DNA of 7,867 bases from Promethearchaeota archaeon (GTDB lineage Archaea; Asgardarchaeota; Lokiarchaeia; Sigyniarchaeales; SOKP01), in assembly GCA_019058135.1 (NCBI GenBank), contig JAHLWE010000136.1:1-7867 (forward strand), written 5' to 3'. Below, piece by piece: positions 1 to 6,145 of the stretch; position 1 is the first letter of the stretch, and each line of letters starts with the position of its first letter. The notes under the pieces are model-generated. The model saw nothing but the letters and a program-made list of their open reading frames with translations, did not search any database and was not told the DNA's origin. The position numbers were made by a program, and so were the translations under genes.

Positions 1-298
1 GGATGGAGGTTATTTTAAAACAAAGAAATTAATAAAAAACATTCCTATTTCTGTGACATTTGGAAAATTGGAAGATGTTATTTTCGTAGATCCTAACTTA
101 ACGGAGGAATTAGTAATGGATGGAAGAATAACTTATGCATTTGATGATGACGGAAATTTAGTTTCATTACAAAAAGGTGGATTAGCGACGTTTTCTATTG
201 ATGAGGTAAAATCTCTTGCCCGAAAAGCTAAAGAACTTGGGGTTAAACTACGAAAAGATCTAGATCTATGGCAATACCAGAATTTAAAAAATAAATAA
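1..298 (+). CDS. rrp42: Exosome complex subunit Rrp42 (C-terminal part, 5' end cut by window)
   Basis: This is the non-catalytic RNase PH-fold subunit of the archaeal RNA exosome, which pairs with Rrp41 in a hexameric ring that degrades and tails RNA 3' to 5'. The reading frame is open from base 2 (98 codons), so the GTG at 53 is an internal valine codon rather than a start. The visible part contains the family's late core: IPISVTFGKL, then VDPNLTEELVMDGRITYAFD and QKGGLATFSIDEV, followed by a basic C-terminal helix. These match the Rrp42 pattern of a VDPxxxEELVMD block followed by a Q-K-G block. The protein is normally about 260-275 residues, so roughly 60% is missing upstream. It is followed by rpl37ae, the classic order in the archaeal exosome superoperon, which supports Rrp42 over Rrp41. 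Confidence in the family is high. Confidence 0.9.
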   Translation, partial: DGGYFKTKKLIKNIPISVTFGKLEDVIFVDPNLTEELVMDGRITYAFDDDGNLVSLQKGGLATFSIDEVKSLARKAKELGVKLRKDLDLWQYQNLKNK

Positions 299-330
299 GT
301 TTTTTTTTAATTGTTCTTTTTTTATTTTAA
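299..330 (+). terminator. Poly-T tracts after rrp42, possible intrinsic terminator or attenuator
   Basis: Directly after the rrp42 stop there is a run of nine T (300-308) and, a few bases on, a run of seven T (317-323). Archaeal RNA polymerase can terminate at U-rich tracts without a hairpin, and no hairpin is visible here. The next gene starts only at 353, so this may reduce read-through into rpl37ae. The TATTTTAA at 323-330 lies about 27 bases before that ATG and could serve as a weak TATA box for a leaderless rpl37ae transcript. Both readings are inference. Confidence 0.4.
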
Positions 331-352
331 TTACTTAACTACGTACAAAATT

Positions 353-634
353 ATGTCAAAAACGAAAAAAGTTGGTATTACAGGAAGATATGGAGCCAGA
401 TATGGTACAACCATTCGAAAACGAGTCAAAAAAATAGAAGACCAATTACACTCTAATCCTAAATGTCCTAAATGCTTTACTCCAGCAATCAAGAGAAAAT
501 CTACAGGAATATGGTACTGTAAAAAATGCGGCTGTGAATTCACAGGAGGCTCTTACCAAATGGAGACACAAAGGGGGATTGAATCAAAACGAATTACAAA
601 AAGAAAACAACGAGAATTAGAAATTGAAGAATAA
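353..634 (+). CDS. rpl37ae: Large ribosomal subunit protein eL43 (L37Ae)
   Basis: This is the zinc-ribbon protein of the 50S subunit, shared by archaea and eukaryotes. The 93-residue product has the family N-terminus KKVGITGRYGARYGTTIRK, which binds rRNA. A four-cysteine zinc site follows at C38-x2-C41 and C56-x2-C59, with the conserved GIWYCKKC segment, and then a basic tail. The start is the ATG at 353. A TTG at 311 would add 14 hydrophobic, non-conserved residues encoded by the T-rich spacer, so it is rejected. No Shine-Dalgarno motif precedes the ATG. The gene lies 54 bases after rrp42 and two bases before pcc1. The rpoP gene often found between rpl37ae and pcc1 in archaea is not here. 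Length and motifs are normal for the family. Confidence 0.95.
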   Translation: MSKTKKVGITGRYGARYGTTIRKRVKKIEDQLHSNPKCPKCFTPAIKRKSTGIWYCKKCGCEFTGGSYQMETQRGIESKRITKRKQRELEIEE

Positions 635-636
635 TA

Positions 637-885
637 ATGGAAAAAATTATTTCTAGAATTGAAATTGAATTTAAAGACGAAGAAATACGTGATATTTCTT
701 ATAACTCTTTTATTCCTGAACTCTCTCAATTATCACGAAAAAGAACATCACTAAATATTGAAAAAGGTAAAAATTCCATAATTTTTATCGTAACAGCAAC
801 TGATATTACTGCTTTTCGAGCAGCCGTTTCAGATATTATAAATTTTGGAAAAATATTAGAAAAATCTAAAAAGTTATTAAAATAA
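637..885 (+). CDS. pcc1: KEOPS complex subunit Pcc1
   Basis: This is the small dimerising subunit of KEOPS, the complex that attaches threonylcarbamoyl to A37 of ANN-decoding tRNAs (t6A). Pcc1 binds Kae1 and helps dock tRNA. The 82-residue length is typical. The N-terminal beta strand IEIEFKDEE and the C-terminal helix with ATDITAFRAAVSDI (residues 54-67, including R61) match the family pattern of D-x-T-A-x-R-A. The ATG follows the rpl37ae stop after two bases, so translational coupling is likely; no strong SD is seen. The position downstream of rrp42 and rpl37ae and upstream of prefoldin beta is the standard archaeal one. The partner subunit Cgi121 is encoded about 4 kb downstream on the same strand. 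The protein is short and its motifs weak, so context contributes to the call. Confidence 0.85.
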   Translation: MEKIISRIEIEFKDEEIRDISYNSFIPELSQLSRKRTSLNIEKGKNSIIFIVTATDITAFRAAVSDIINFGKILEKSKKLLK

Positions 886-904
886 TTAAGTTATATTAAA
901 AGAA

Positions 905-910
905 AGAGGA
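905..910 (+). promoter_or_regulatory. Ribosome binding site of prefoldin beta
   Basis: AGAGGA lies seven bases before the ATG at 918 in the 32-base gap after pcc1. It supports that start codon and independent ribosome entry for the prefoldin gene. Confidence 0.6.
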
Positions 911-917
911 AATTTTT

Positions 918-1289
918 ATGAGCATACCCTATGAGAATTTATCTAATGATCTAAAAAATAAATTGCAAAATTATAATAATCTGGTTCGAACTCTTGAATT
1001 TCTTACTCAACAAAGATTTGAATTAGAACGTGGATTGAGGGATGCTGAACTTGCAATCGGAGAACTAGATAAAATTGATTCTAATAAAGAAGTTTATAAG
1101 TCCATTGGGGGCATAATGGTAAAAAGTGAGAGAGATAGATTGTTGGATGAGAAAAAAAGTCAAAAAGCTTCAATTGAGTTGAAATTAAAAACCATAACCC
1201 AACGAGAAGAACGAACAAAAACCCAATTAGAAACATTGAGAATAGCACTAGAAAAAGATTTTAAGGATCAAGGAATAAGCCAATCTTAA
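918..1289 (+). CDS. pfdB: Prefoldin subunit beta
   Basis: This is the beta subunit of prefoldin, the jellyfish-shaped hexameric chaperone (two alpha, four beta) that hands unfolded proteins to the thermosome. The 123 residues show the typical layout: an N-terminal coiled-coil helix (about 8-50), the beta-hairpin signature VYKSIGGIMVK (59-69), which forms the hexamer platform, and a C-terminal coiled-coil helix (about 70-115) rich in E, K, Q and L. Length and motif are normal for the family. The ATG at 918 is preceded by a good SD. The neighbours pcc1 upstream and a DHH phosphoesterase ten bases downstream suggest one transcript. Prefoldin alpha is expected elsewhere. Confidence 0.93.
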   Translation: MSIPYENLSNDLKNKLQNYNNLVRTLEFLTQQRFELERGLRDAELAIGELDKIDSNKEVYKSIGGIMVKSERDRLLDEKKSQKASIELKLKTITQREERTKTQLETLRIALEKDFKDQGISQS

Positions 1290-1299
1290 ATTAATAATT

Positions 1300-2331
1300 A
1301 TGAATTCTAACTTAAAAAAAAATATAACGAATATAATTTCATTTATCGAAGGAAAAAATATAATCATATCCACCCATAGTTTGGCAGATGTAGACGGCAT
1401 AGCCTCTGCATTTGGTTTAAAACTTTTTTTAAGTAAAATATTGAAACATTCACTTATAGATTTAAGATTTCCAAAATGCACCAAGTATAATAAACAAATA
1501 ATTAAAATAATTGAATCTATATGTGAATGTAAAATTTTAAATACATCTTCTAATAATGATTTCAAACCAGATATTTTACTCATTACTGATACAAATAATT
1601 ATAATCAAATTAGACTTAAAGAATTAAATCTTAAATATCGGGACATTAAATCAAATTTAATATACATTGATCATCACAGAAAAGGAAATAATTTAAAAAA
1701 TAAACCTCTTGACAAATACAATATCATCATGGATAATTACACTTCTGCCAGTGAGATAATTCTTGACATTATCAGACTTTTTAATATCAAATTGAATAAA
1801 TGCATTTTACATTTATTTGCAGCGGCTATTCTTACAGATACAGGTAATTTTAAATATGCAACTAATGAAACTTTTAGTCGATTTAACTTTCTTCTTCAAA
1901 AAGGATTAGATTATAAAATAATCCTAGGTATCCTTAAGATGGAAGTTGATGTTTCTGAAAAAATCGCAATAATTAAGGGGAGTCAAAGAAGTAAATTAAT
2001 TCGATATGGAGACTGGCTAGTATGTAAAACTCAAGTTAGTAATTATGAATCAAGTGTGGCTACATCGCTAATAAGTTTAGGATATGATATCGTATTAGTA
2101 ATTTCTCCTTCAAAAAAAAGCGATGCGTTTAGAATAACTTCAAGGGCAAATCAAAAAGTAATAAATGAAGCTGGGATTCATCTTGGAGAACTTTTTAATG
2201 AAATTTCCGAAATTAGCCAAGGCAACGGAGGAGGACATAATGGAGCTGCATCCCACGTTGGAAAAATAAATCTTGAATCTACTATAGAAAAAATTTTTAG
2301 TTATTTTGAGAAAAAATTAATAGAAAAATAA
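1300..2331 (+). CDS. DHH/DHHA1 family phosphoesterase (NrnA/RecJ-like)
   Basis: This is a predicted cytosolic Mn-dependent phosphodiesterase of the DHH superfamily. Members hydrolyse short RNA or DNA, cyclic dinucleotide products or pAp. The 343-residue protein keeps all expected metal-site motifs: H26-x3-D30-x-D32 (motif I), D97-T98 (motif II), D124-H125-H126 (the DHH motif III) and T179-D180-T181 in TDTGNF (motif IV). The C-terminal DHHA1 domain has the substrate-binding GGGHNGAA (310-317). This arrangement matches the NrnA/MgpA-like oligoribonuclease branch; the large insertions of RecJ are absent. The start is the ATG at 1300, ten bases after the prefoldin stop, with no clear SD. Placement after the exosome superoperon suggests RNA turnover, such as clearing short oligoribonucleotides, but the true substrate cannot be read from the sequence. 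Confidence 0.85.
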   Translation: MNSNLKKNITNIISFIEGKNIIISTHSLADVDGIASAFGLKLFLSKILKHSLIDLRFPKCTKYNKQIIKIIESICECKILNTSSNNDFKPDILLITDTNNYNQIRLKELNLKYRDIKSNLIYIDHHRKGNNLKNKPLDKYNIIMDNYTSASEIILDIIRLFNIKLNKCILHLFAAAILTDTGNFKYATNETFSRFNFLLQKGLDYKIILGILKMEVDVSEKIAIIKGSQRSKLIRYGDWLVCKTQVSNYESSVATSLISLGYDIVLVISPSKKSDAFRITSRANQKVINEAGIHLGELFNEISEISQGNGGGHNGAASHVGKINLESTIEKIFSYFEKKLIEK

Positions 2332-2335
2332 TCTT

Positions 2336-2348
2336 AGAAATATTTATC
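2336..2348 (+). promoter_or_regulatory. Candidate BRE/TATA promoter for the ECF operon
   Basis: AGAAAT (2336-2341) fits the archaeal B-recognition element pattern and runs into TATTTATC (2341-2348), a TATA-like box. The box centre lies about 29 bases before the TTG start of ecfA1, so transcription would begin at or next to that codon. It sits in the 42-base gap after the DHH gene, where the functional theme changes. AT-rich background makes chance matches common. Confidence 0.4.
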
Positions 2349-2373
2349 ATAACTCACAATAAAAGTTTTTACT

Positions 2374-3216
2374 TTGAATTTAATTAAATTTGAAGATTTC
2401 AGTTTTAAATACGACCAAGCACAAGATTTCGTATTGAAAGATATTAAATTAAACATAGAATCAGGTAAATTCATTTTATTGTGTGGAATTACAGGCTCGG
2501 GAAAAACAAGTTTAGTCCGAGCAATGAATGGTTTGATTCCACAATTTTATCACGGTGAAATAAAAGGGGATGTATTTGTAAAAGGAAAAAATACTAAAAA
2601 TGTTCCCACATCAACATTATCAAGAGATGTAGGTTTAGTATTTCAAAATCCTGAGAATCAATTAATAGCTATGAATGTAGAACGAGAAATTGCGTTTGGT
2701 CCTGAAAATATTGGTATTCCTTGGGATGAAATGGATTCGAGAATTAAAGAATGTATTAAAATTACAGATATTGAACATCTTAGAAAAAAAGCACCATTTG
2801 AAATAAGTGGTGGAGAACAACAGAGGGTTGCGATTGCTTCAATACTCGCATTACAGCCAGAGATTATAATTTTTGATGAACCAACTTCACTTCTAGACCC
2901 AAAAAGTGCAATTCAAATTCTTAACTTATTGAAAAAGATCCTTCTTGAAAAAAAAATATCTACAATAATAGTTATTGAACATAGACTGGATATTGTACTT
3001 CCTTTAGCCGATGAAGTTATATTGATTGACAAAGGACGAATTATTGAGCATGGTGAAGCCCATTATGTGATAAATGGAGAAAAATTTTTAAATTCAGGAG
3101 TTAATATTCCGAAATGTGTTTCAGTTTTTCAAAAATTAATGAATCAGAATATATTTATCGGTAAATTGCCAATTTCAATCGAAGAAACTAAAAATTTGAT
3201 AAATTCTATAAAATAG
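2374..3216 (+). CDS. ecfA1: ECF transporter ATPase EcfA1 (CbiO-like)
   Basis: This is one of two cytoplasmic ATPases that power an energy-coupling-factor importer for vitamins, cofactor precursors or Ni/Co. All ABC motifs are intact: aromatic A-loop Y13, Walker A GITGSGKTS (38-46), Q-loop FQNPENQ (90-96), signature ISGGEQQR (144-151), Walker B IIIFDEP with D168/E169, D-loop SLLDP (172-176) and switch H203. The FQNPxxQ Q-loop is typical of EcfA/CbiO. The 280-residue length is normal. The only plausible start is TTG at 2374: an in-frame stop lies at 2350, and the second residue block IKFEDFSFKY aligns with the family start. There is no SD. The next gene, ecfA2, follows after five bases, and ecfT comes after that. 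Confidence 0.92.
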   Translation: MNLIKFEDFSFKYDQAQDFVLKDIKLNIESGKFILLCGITGSGKTSLVRAMNGLIPQFYHGEIKGDVFVKGKNTKNVPTSTLSRDVGLVFQNPENQLIAMNVEREIAFGPENIGIPWDEMDSRIKECIKITDIEHLRKKAPFEISGGEQQRVAIASILALQPEIIIFDEPTSLLDPKSAIQILNLLKKILLEKKISTIIVIEHRLDIVLPLADEVILIDKGRIIEHGEAHYVINGEKFLNSGVNIPKCVSVFQKLMNQNIFIGKLPISIEETKNLINSIK

Positions 3217-3221
3217 ACTGG

Positions 3222-4112
3222 ATGGAGAATGATAATATGGAAAAAAAACTTGAAAACCTTCAAATCTTAGTCAATCATTTGACTTATCATTATCCCGATG
3301 GGACTATTGCATTAAAAGGAATCAACCTTAATATTTACTCAGGAGAAATAGTAGGAATAATGGGTAAAAATGGAGCAGGTAAATCTACATTAATAAAAAC
3401 ATTCAATGGTTTATTGAAACCCACAACTGGGGTTGTTTATATAGAGAATGATGACGTTAATAATGTTTTAATGTCAAAATTAACGAGAATAGTAGGTATC
3501 GTATTTCAAAATCCCGATCTCCAATTATTTGCTAATACCGTTGAAGATGAGATTAGATTTTCACTTAAAAATCTAAATTTTACAAAAACTGAGCTTGAAA
3601 ACCAAATTAATTTAACTCTAGAAAAATTTAAACTAAAAAAATTTCAAAACCGAACTCCTTTTACTTTATCTGGTGGGGAAAAAAAAAGATTGGCAATTGC
3701 TTCAATAATGTGTAGAAATCCCAAAATTATTGTGTTTGATGAGCCTACAATTGGTCAAGATGCAGAGGGAGTAGAATTCATAAGGAATTTAATAAAAGAG
3801 AAACATTCAGAAGGTAAAACAATAATAATTGTTACACATGATATAGAATTCGCAATAGATAATATACCAAGAACAATTCTGATGGCTGATGGTCTTATTA
3901 TAGCTGATGGCCCAACAAATAAAATTTTAAGTCAAGATCAAATTCTAAATATTGGTTCTTTAATTTCACCCCAATTAATTCAACTATCAAAATTTTTAAT
4001 TGATTCTGGATTCAAGGTTCCGGATAATGCATATCTAAAAGAAAATATGATTCAATTTTTAGGTTCTTTTTTAAAAGAAAAAATGGAAATTACTGAAGGA
4101 GGGAAACCATAA
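3222..4112 (+). CDS. ecfA2: ECF transporter ATPase EcfA2 (CbiO-like)
   Basis: This is the second ATPase of the ECF module, expected to form a heterodimer with EcfA1 and to contact the coupling helices of EcfT. Motifs numbered from the first ATG are: aromatic Y24, Walker A GKNGAGKST (48-56), Q-loop FQNPDLQ (95-101), signature LSGGEKKR (149-156), Walker B IIVFDEP with D173/E174, D-loop GQD (178-180) and switch H206. All catalytic residues are present, so both ATP sites could be active. The 296-residue length is slightly long. The ATG at 3237 (residue 6) has a GGAG nine bases upstream and may be the true start; the ATG at 3222 itself overlaps the SD region. The gene overlaps ecfT by one base, suggesting coupled translation. 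Confidence 0.92.
   Translation: MENDNMEKKLENLQILVNHLTYHYPDGTIALKGINLNIYSGEIVGIMGKNGAGKSTLIKTFNGLLKPTTGVVYIENDDVNNVLMSKLTRIVGIVFQNPDLQLFANTVEDEIRFSLKNLNFTKTELENQINLTLEKFKLKKFQNRTPFTLSGGEKKRLAIASIMCRNPKIIVFDEPTIGQDAEGVEFIRNLIKEKHSEGKTIIIVTHDIEFAIDNIPRTILMADGLIIADGPTNKILSQDQILNIGSLISPQLIQLSKFLIDSGFKVPDNAYLKENMIQFLGSFLKEKMEITEGGKP
3224..3227 (+). promoter_or_regulatory. SD motif favouring the internal ATG of ecfA2
   Basis: GGAG lies nine bases before the ATG at 3237, whereas nothing SD-like precedes the ATG at 3222. The shorter start would remove only five non-conserved residues, so it is the more likely one. Confidence 0.5.
4095..4103 (+). promoter_or_regulatory. Strong ribosome binding site of ecfT
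   Basis: GAAGGAGGG is the best SD match in the window and lies eight bases before the ATG at 4112, inside the 3' end of ecfA2. It supports that start, and high translation of the membrane subunit. Confidence 0.7.
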
Positions 4113-4879
4113 TGTCCTTTGAATTCATGGAGGCTTTCAAATTTATTCAAAAGAAGACAATTATTCATAGTTTAGACCCTAGAACTAAACTTCTACTAGC
4201 AACCATTTATAGTATTCTTGCAATTATGTTTGAAGAAATTTTCATTCTTTTTTTTATTTTTCTTTCATTCTTTCCATTCATTATCGCTGGACAATTATTT
4301 AAAAAATGGATTAAAAGCATTCGGGGGATGACATTCTTATTTTTATTATTAATTATTTTCAATACACTGTTTAGCACATTTTCTAAATCCATATCAATGA
4401 TATTACGCATAATGATTATGGTAAGTTCATTTTCATTATTCTTTTTAACGGTTCATCCTGATGATCTCATGCTTTCTCTTCTTTCTCTTAAAGTACCTTA
4501 CAATATAGCGTTTTCATTTTCATTATCTTTTAGATTTGTTCCAACAATTGCAATTGAAGCCCAAAATATTATTGATGCACAAAAAAGTAGAGGGTACGAA
4601 ATGGAACAAGGAGGCTTAATATCTCAAGCAAAAAATTTAATACCTTTATTAATTCCATTAATTGTTTGTTCCATGAAAAGGGCATTTCATATTGCTGAAA
4701 GCTTGGATTCCAGAGCTTTCGGAAGCACTAAAAATAGAACCTATTATTATTCAATTTCATTTACAAAAAAAGATTGGCTATTAACAGTAATTCTAATCGC
4801 TTTCTTTATCTTTGGAATTATTGTAAAATTATTCCCAGATCTATTGCCTAATTGGCTTTTTTGGAGATTTCCTGTCTAA
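4112..4879 (+). CDS. ecfT: ECF transporter transmembrane subunit EcfT
   Basis: This is the membrane scaffold that links the EcfA ATPases to exchangeable substrate-binding S proteins. The 255-residue product starts with the family's amphipathic segment ending in LDPRTKLLL (21-29). Hydrophobic helices follow at about 27-60, 72-90, 95-115, 130-148 and 222-241. The two coupling-helix motifs are present as variants: SRG (159-161, in AQKSRGYE) and SRA (200-202, in LDSRAFG), compared with the textbook A-R-G triplets; the arginines that contact the ATPases are kept. The TAATG overlap with ecfA2 plus a strong SD indicates coupled translation. No S component (such as BioY, ThiT or RibU) and no riboswitch is visible, so the substrate is unknown. 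This fits a shared, group II type module. Confidence 0.9.
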   Translation: MSFEFMEAFKFIQKKTIIHSLDPRTKLLLATIYSILAIMFEEIFILFFIFLSFFPFIIAGQLFKKWIKSIRGMTFLFLLLIIFNTLFSTFSKSISMILRIMIMVSSFSLFFLTVHPDDLMLSLLSLKVPYNIAFSFSLSFRFVPTIAIEAQNIIDAQKSRGYEMEQGGLISQAKNLIPLLIPLIVCSMKRAFHIAESLDSRAFGSTKNRTYYYSISFTKKDWLLTVILIAFFIFGIIVKLFPDLLPNWLFWRFPV

Positions 4880-4911
4880 TAAATAGAATAAAATAATTCT
4901 TACGATTTAAA

Positions 4912-5622
4912 ATGATTCAAAAAACAATCTCAGTAAAAACTCAGGGTGAAAACATTGAAATCTATTTAGGATTCGATGGTATAAAGGTAAATATTAAAAA
5001 CTTGAAAGATAAATATAAGTTACAAGATAATGTTGATATTATTGATTATTTTGTTAATCTCATATCTAAGTTAGAAAGTCAATATAATCAATCTACAGTA
5101 CAAATATTTAATCCAGAATTCGTTATTTCTCCAGAACATATAATCACGGCATTTTATAATACGCATAAGGCTTTTAATGATAAAAAAAACATATCTAATC
5201 AAAAAAATCTCGAATTTTTATTATATCTCTCAACTAAAAGGCAGATTTCCGAAGCAATCAAGTATTTCGGCATAAAAGTTGATGAAAAAGAGTTAAAAAC
5301 CCCATTGGAACTTACATATTTAATAGCTAGTTATGAAAATAACGTTGAAACAATAAAAGAAGCTATCACTCAATCACTTAACATTATTAATGACCCAACT
5401 ATTATTACGGAAAAATCTATAGTAAAACTTCAAAAAATTATTGACTATTTTAAAATCAGTATGAATCAATTGAAAATTGTATTTCATTCTAATGGAAAGA
5501 AATTTAATGAAGATGATGCGTTTAGAAATAATAATTTAAATGATTTATATGAAGCATGTCTAGAGATAATTTATGAAAAAATGGCATTTTTATCTTTAGA
5601 GAAAACACCTAAGCCTGAATAA
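4912..5622 (+). CDS. cgi121: KEOPS complex subunit Cgi121, extended form
   Basis: This is the KEOPS subunit that binds Bud32 and helps capture the 3' end of tRNA for t6A synthesis. The diagnostic core is VQIFNPEFVISPEHIITAF (63-81), followed by LEFLLYLSTKRQISEAIKYF (100-119). The LEFLLY block with the RQI-x-x-AI segment is the Cgi121 hallmark. The C-terminus IYEKMAFLSLEK (about 221-232) matches the family's final helix. At 236 residues it is longer than the usual 145-180: about 30 extra residues lie at the N-terminus, and the segment around 120-185 is enlarged. The ATG at 4912 lacks an SD, and no strong promoter is seen in the 32-base gap after ecfT. The gene converges with the tan1-like gene and overlaps it by 14 bases. 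The core is clear; the roles of the extra segments are unknown. Confidence 0.82.
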   Translation: MIQKTISVKTQGENIEIYLGFDGIKVNIKNLKDKYKLQDNVDIIDYFVNLISKLESQYNQSTVQIFNPEFVISPEHIITAFYNTHKAFNDKKNISNQKNLEFLLYLSTKRQISEAIKYFGIKVDEKELKTPLELTYLIASYENNVETIKEAITQSLNIINDPTIITEKSIVKLQKIIDYFKISMNQLKIVFHSNGKKFNEDDAFRNNNLNDLYEACLEIIYEKMAFLSLEKTPKPE

Positions 5623-6145
5623 TACGAACTTGTTCTTTAACCACACTCAAAATATCGTCTTTTGTTATAAATGAAATTCCAGTAAAATTACCTAATATTT
5701 CAATATTTACGATTTTATCTGGCTTTCTCAAATTTACTTTATTATTAAGACCTTCTGCAACGTGTTCGATTATTTCTAATTTTGATGTCTTAAAATTTCT
5801 TTTATTAATTTGGATTTTAAATGTTTCATTCTTTTTTACAACTTTATGAAAATTCTCAGTTACGATCTTTTTTATTATATTTAAATCGGTCTCGCAAGCG
5901 TATTCAATAGGAGTAATTTTCAAGATATATTGATAAAAATTTGGATTTTTTAGTGCCATTTTCCTTAATTTCTCTATACAATTTTTGGGATTTAAATTTG
6001 TAAGTGCAATAAATAATCCTGGAAACTCCACTCTAAAAATTAAGGGAAATTCATCGCCCATCATAAATAACAAAAACCAAAGTTCTGCTTTGGCATTTAT
6101 TTCATTATGTCTTGATGTGGATATTAACAGATTAAAATTTCTCAT
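5609..6145 (-). CDS. tan1: THUMP domain protein, Tan1-like (tRNA acetylation partner)
   Basis: This 178-residue protein has the N-terminal block FNLLISTSRHNE with conserved EFPGL (40-44), then a THUMP domain at about 70-170. The domain contains YILKITPIEYACETDL, KIQINKRNF (110-118), EIIEHVAEGL (124-133), a PDKIVNIEILG block (142-152) and GIS (156-158). That order is typical of Tan1/THUMPD1. In eukaryotes Tan1 presents tRNA(Ser/Leu) to the acetyltransferase Kre33/NAT10 to make ac4C12. The archaeal homologue presumably assists the TmcA/Nat10-type enzyme, or otherwise binds tRNA; no catalytic domain is present here. The start is the ATG at 6145, with AAGGA five bases upstream, and it shares one base with the sua5 stop, so translation is likely coupled. 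Its 3' end overlaps cgi121 by 14 bases. Confidence 0.82.
   Translation of the reverse strand: MRNFNLLISTSRHNEINAKAELWFLLFMMGDEFPLIFRVEFPGLFIALTNLNPKNCIEKLRKMALKNPNFYQYILKITPIEYACETDLNIIKKIVTENFHKVVKKNETFKIQINKRNFKTSKLEIIEHVAEGLNNKVNLRKPDKIVNIEILGNFTGISFITKDDILSVVKEQVRIIQA

Noticed and set aside
256..267. Palindrome AGATCTAGATCT
   Set aside because: It lies inside the rrp42 coding sequence near the C-terminus and is explained by codons for Asp-Leu repeats; there is no regulatory context.
331..543. Minus-strand open frame opposite rpl37ae
   Set aside because: It is the shadow of a clear ribosomal protein gene and resembles no family.
1248..1583. Minus-strand hydrophobic open frame across prefoldin and the DHH gene
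   Set aside because: It overlaps two well-supported genes; its hydrophobicity arises from reading AT-rich lysine/asparagine codons in reverse.
4249..4263. Long T-rich stretch as a terminator
   Set aside because: It encodes the phenylalanine/isoleucine-rich first membrane region of EcfT and is followed by the rest of the gene.
4207..4410. Minus-strand open frame inside ecfT
   Set aside because: It lies wholly within a strong membrane protein gene and has asparagine/lysine-rich content typical of a reverse reading of hydrophobic codons.
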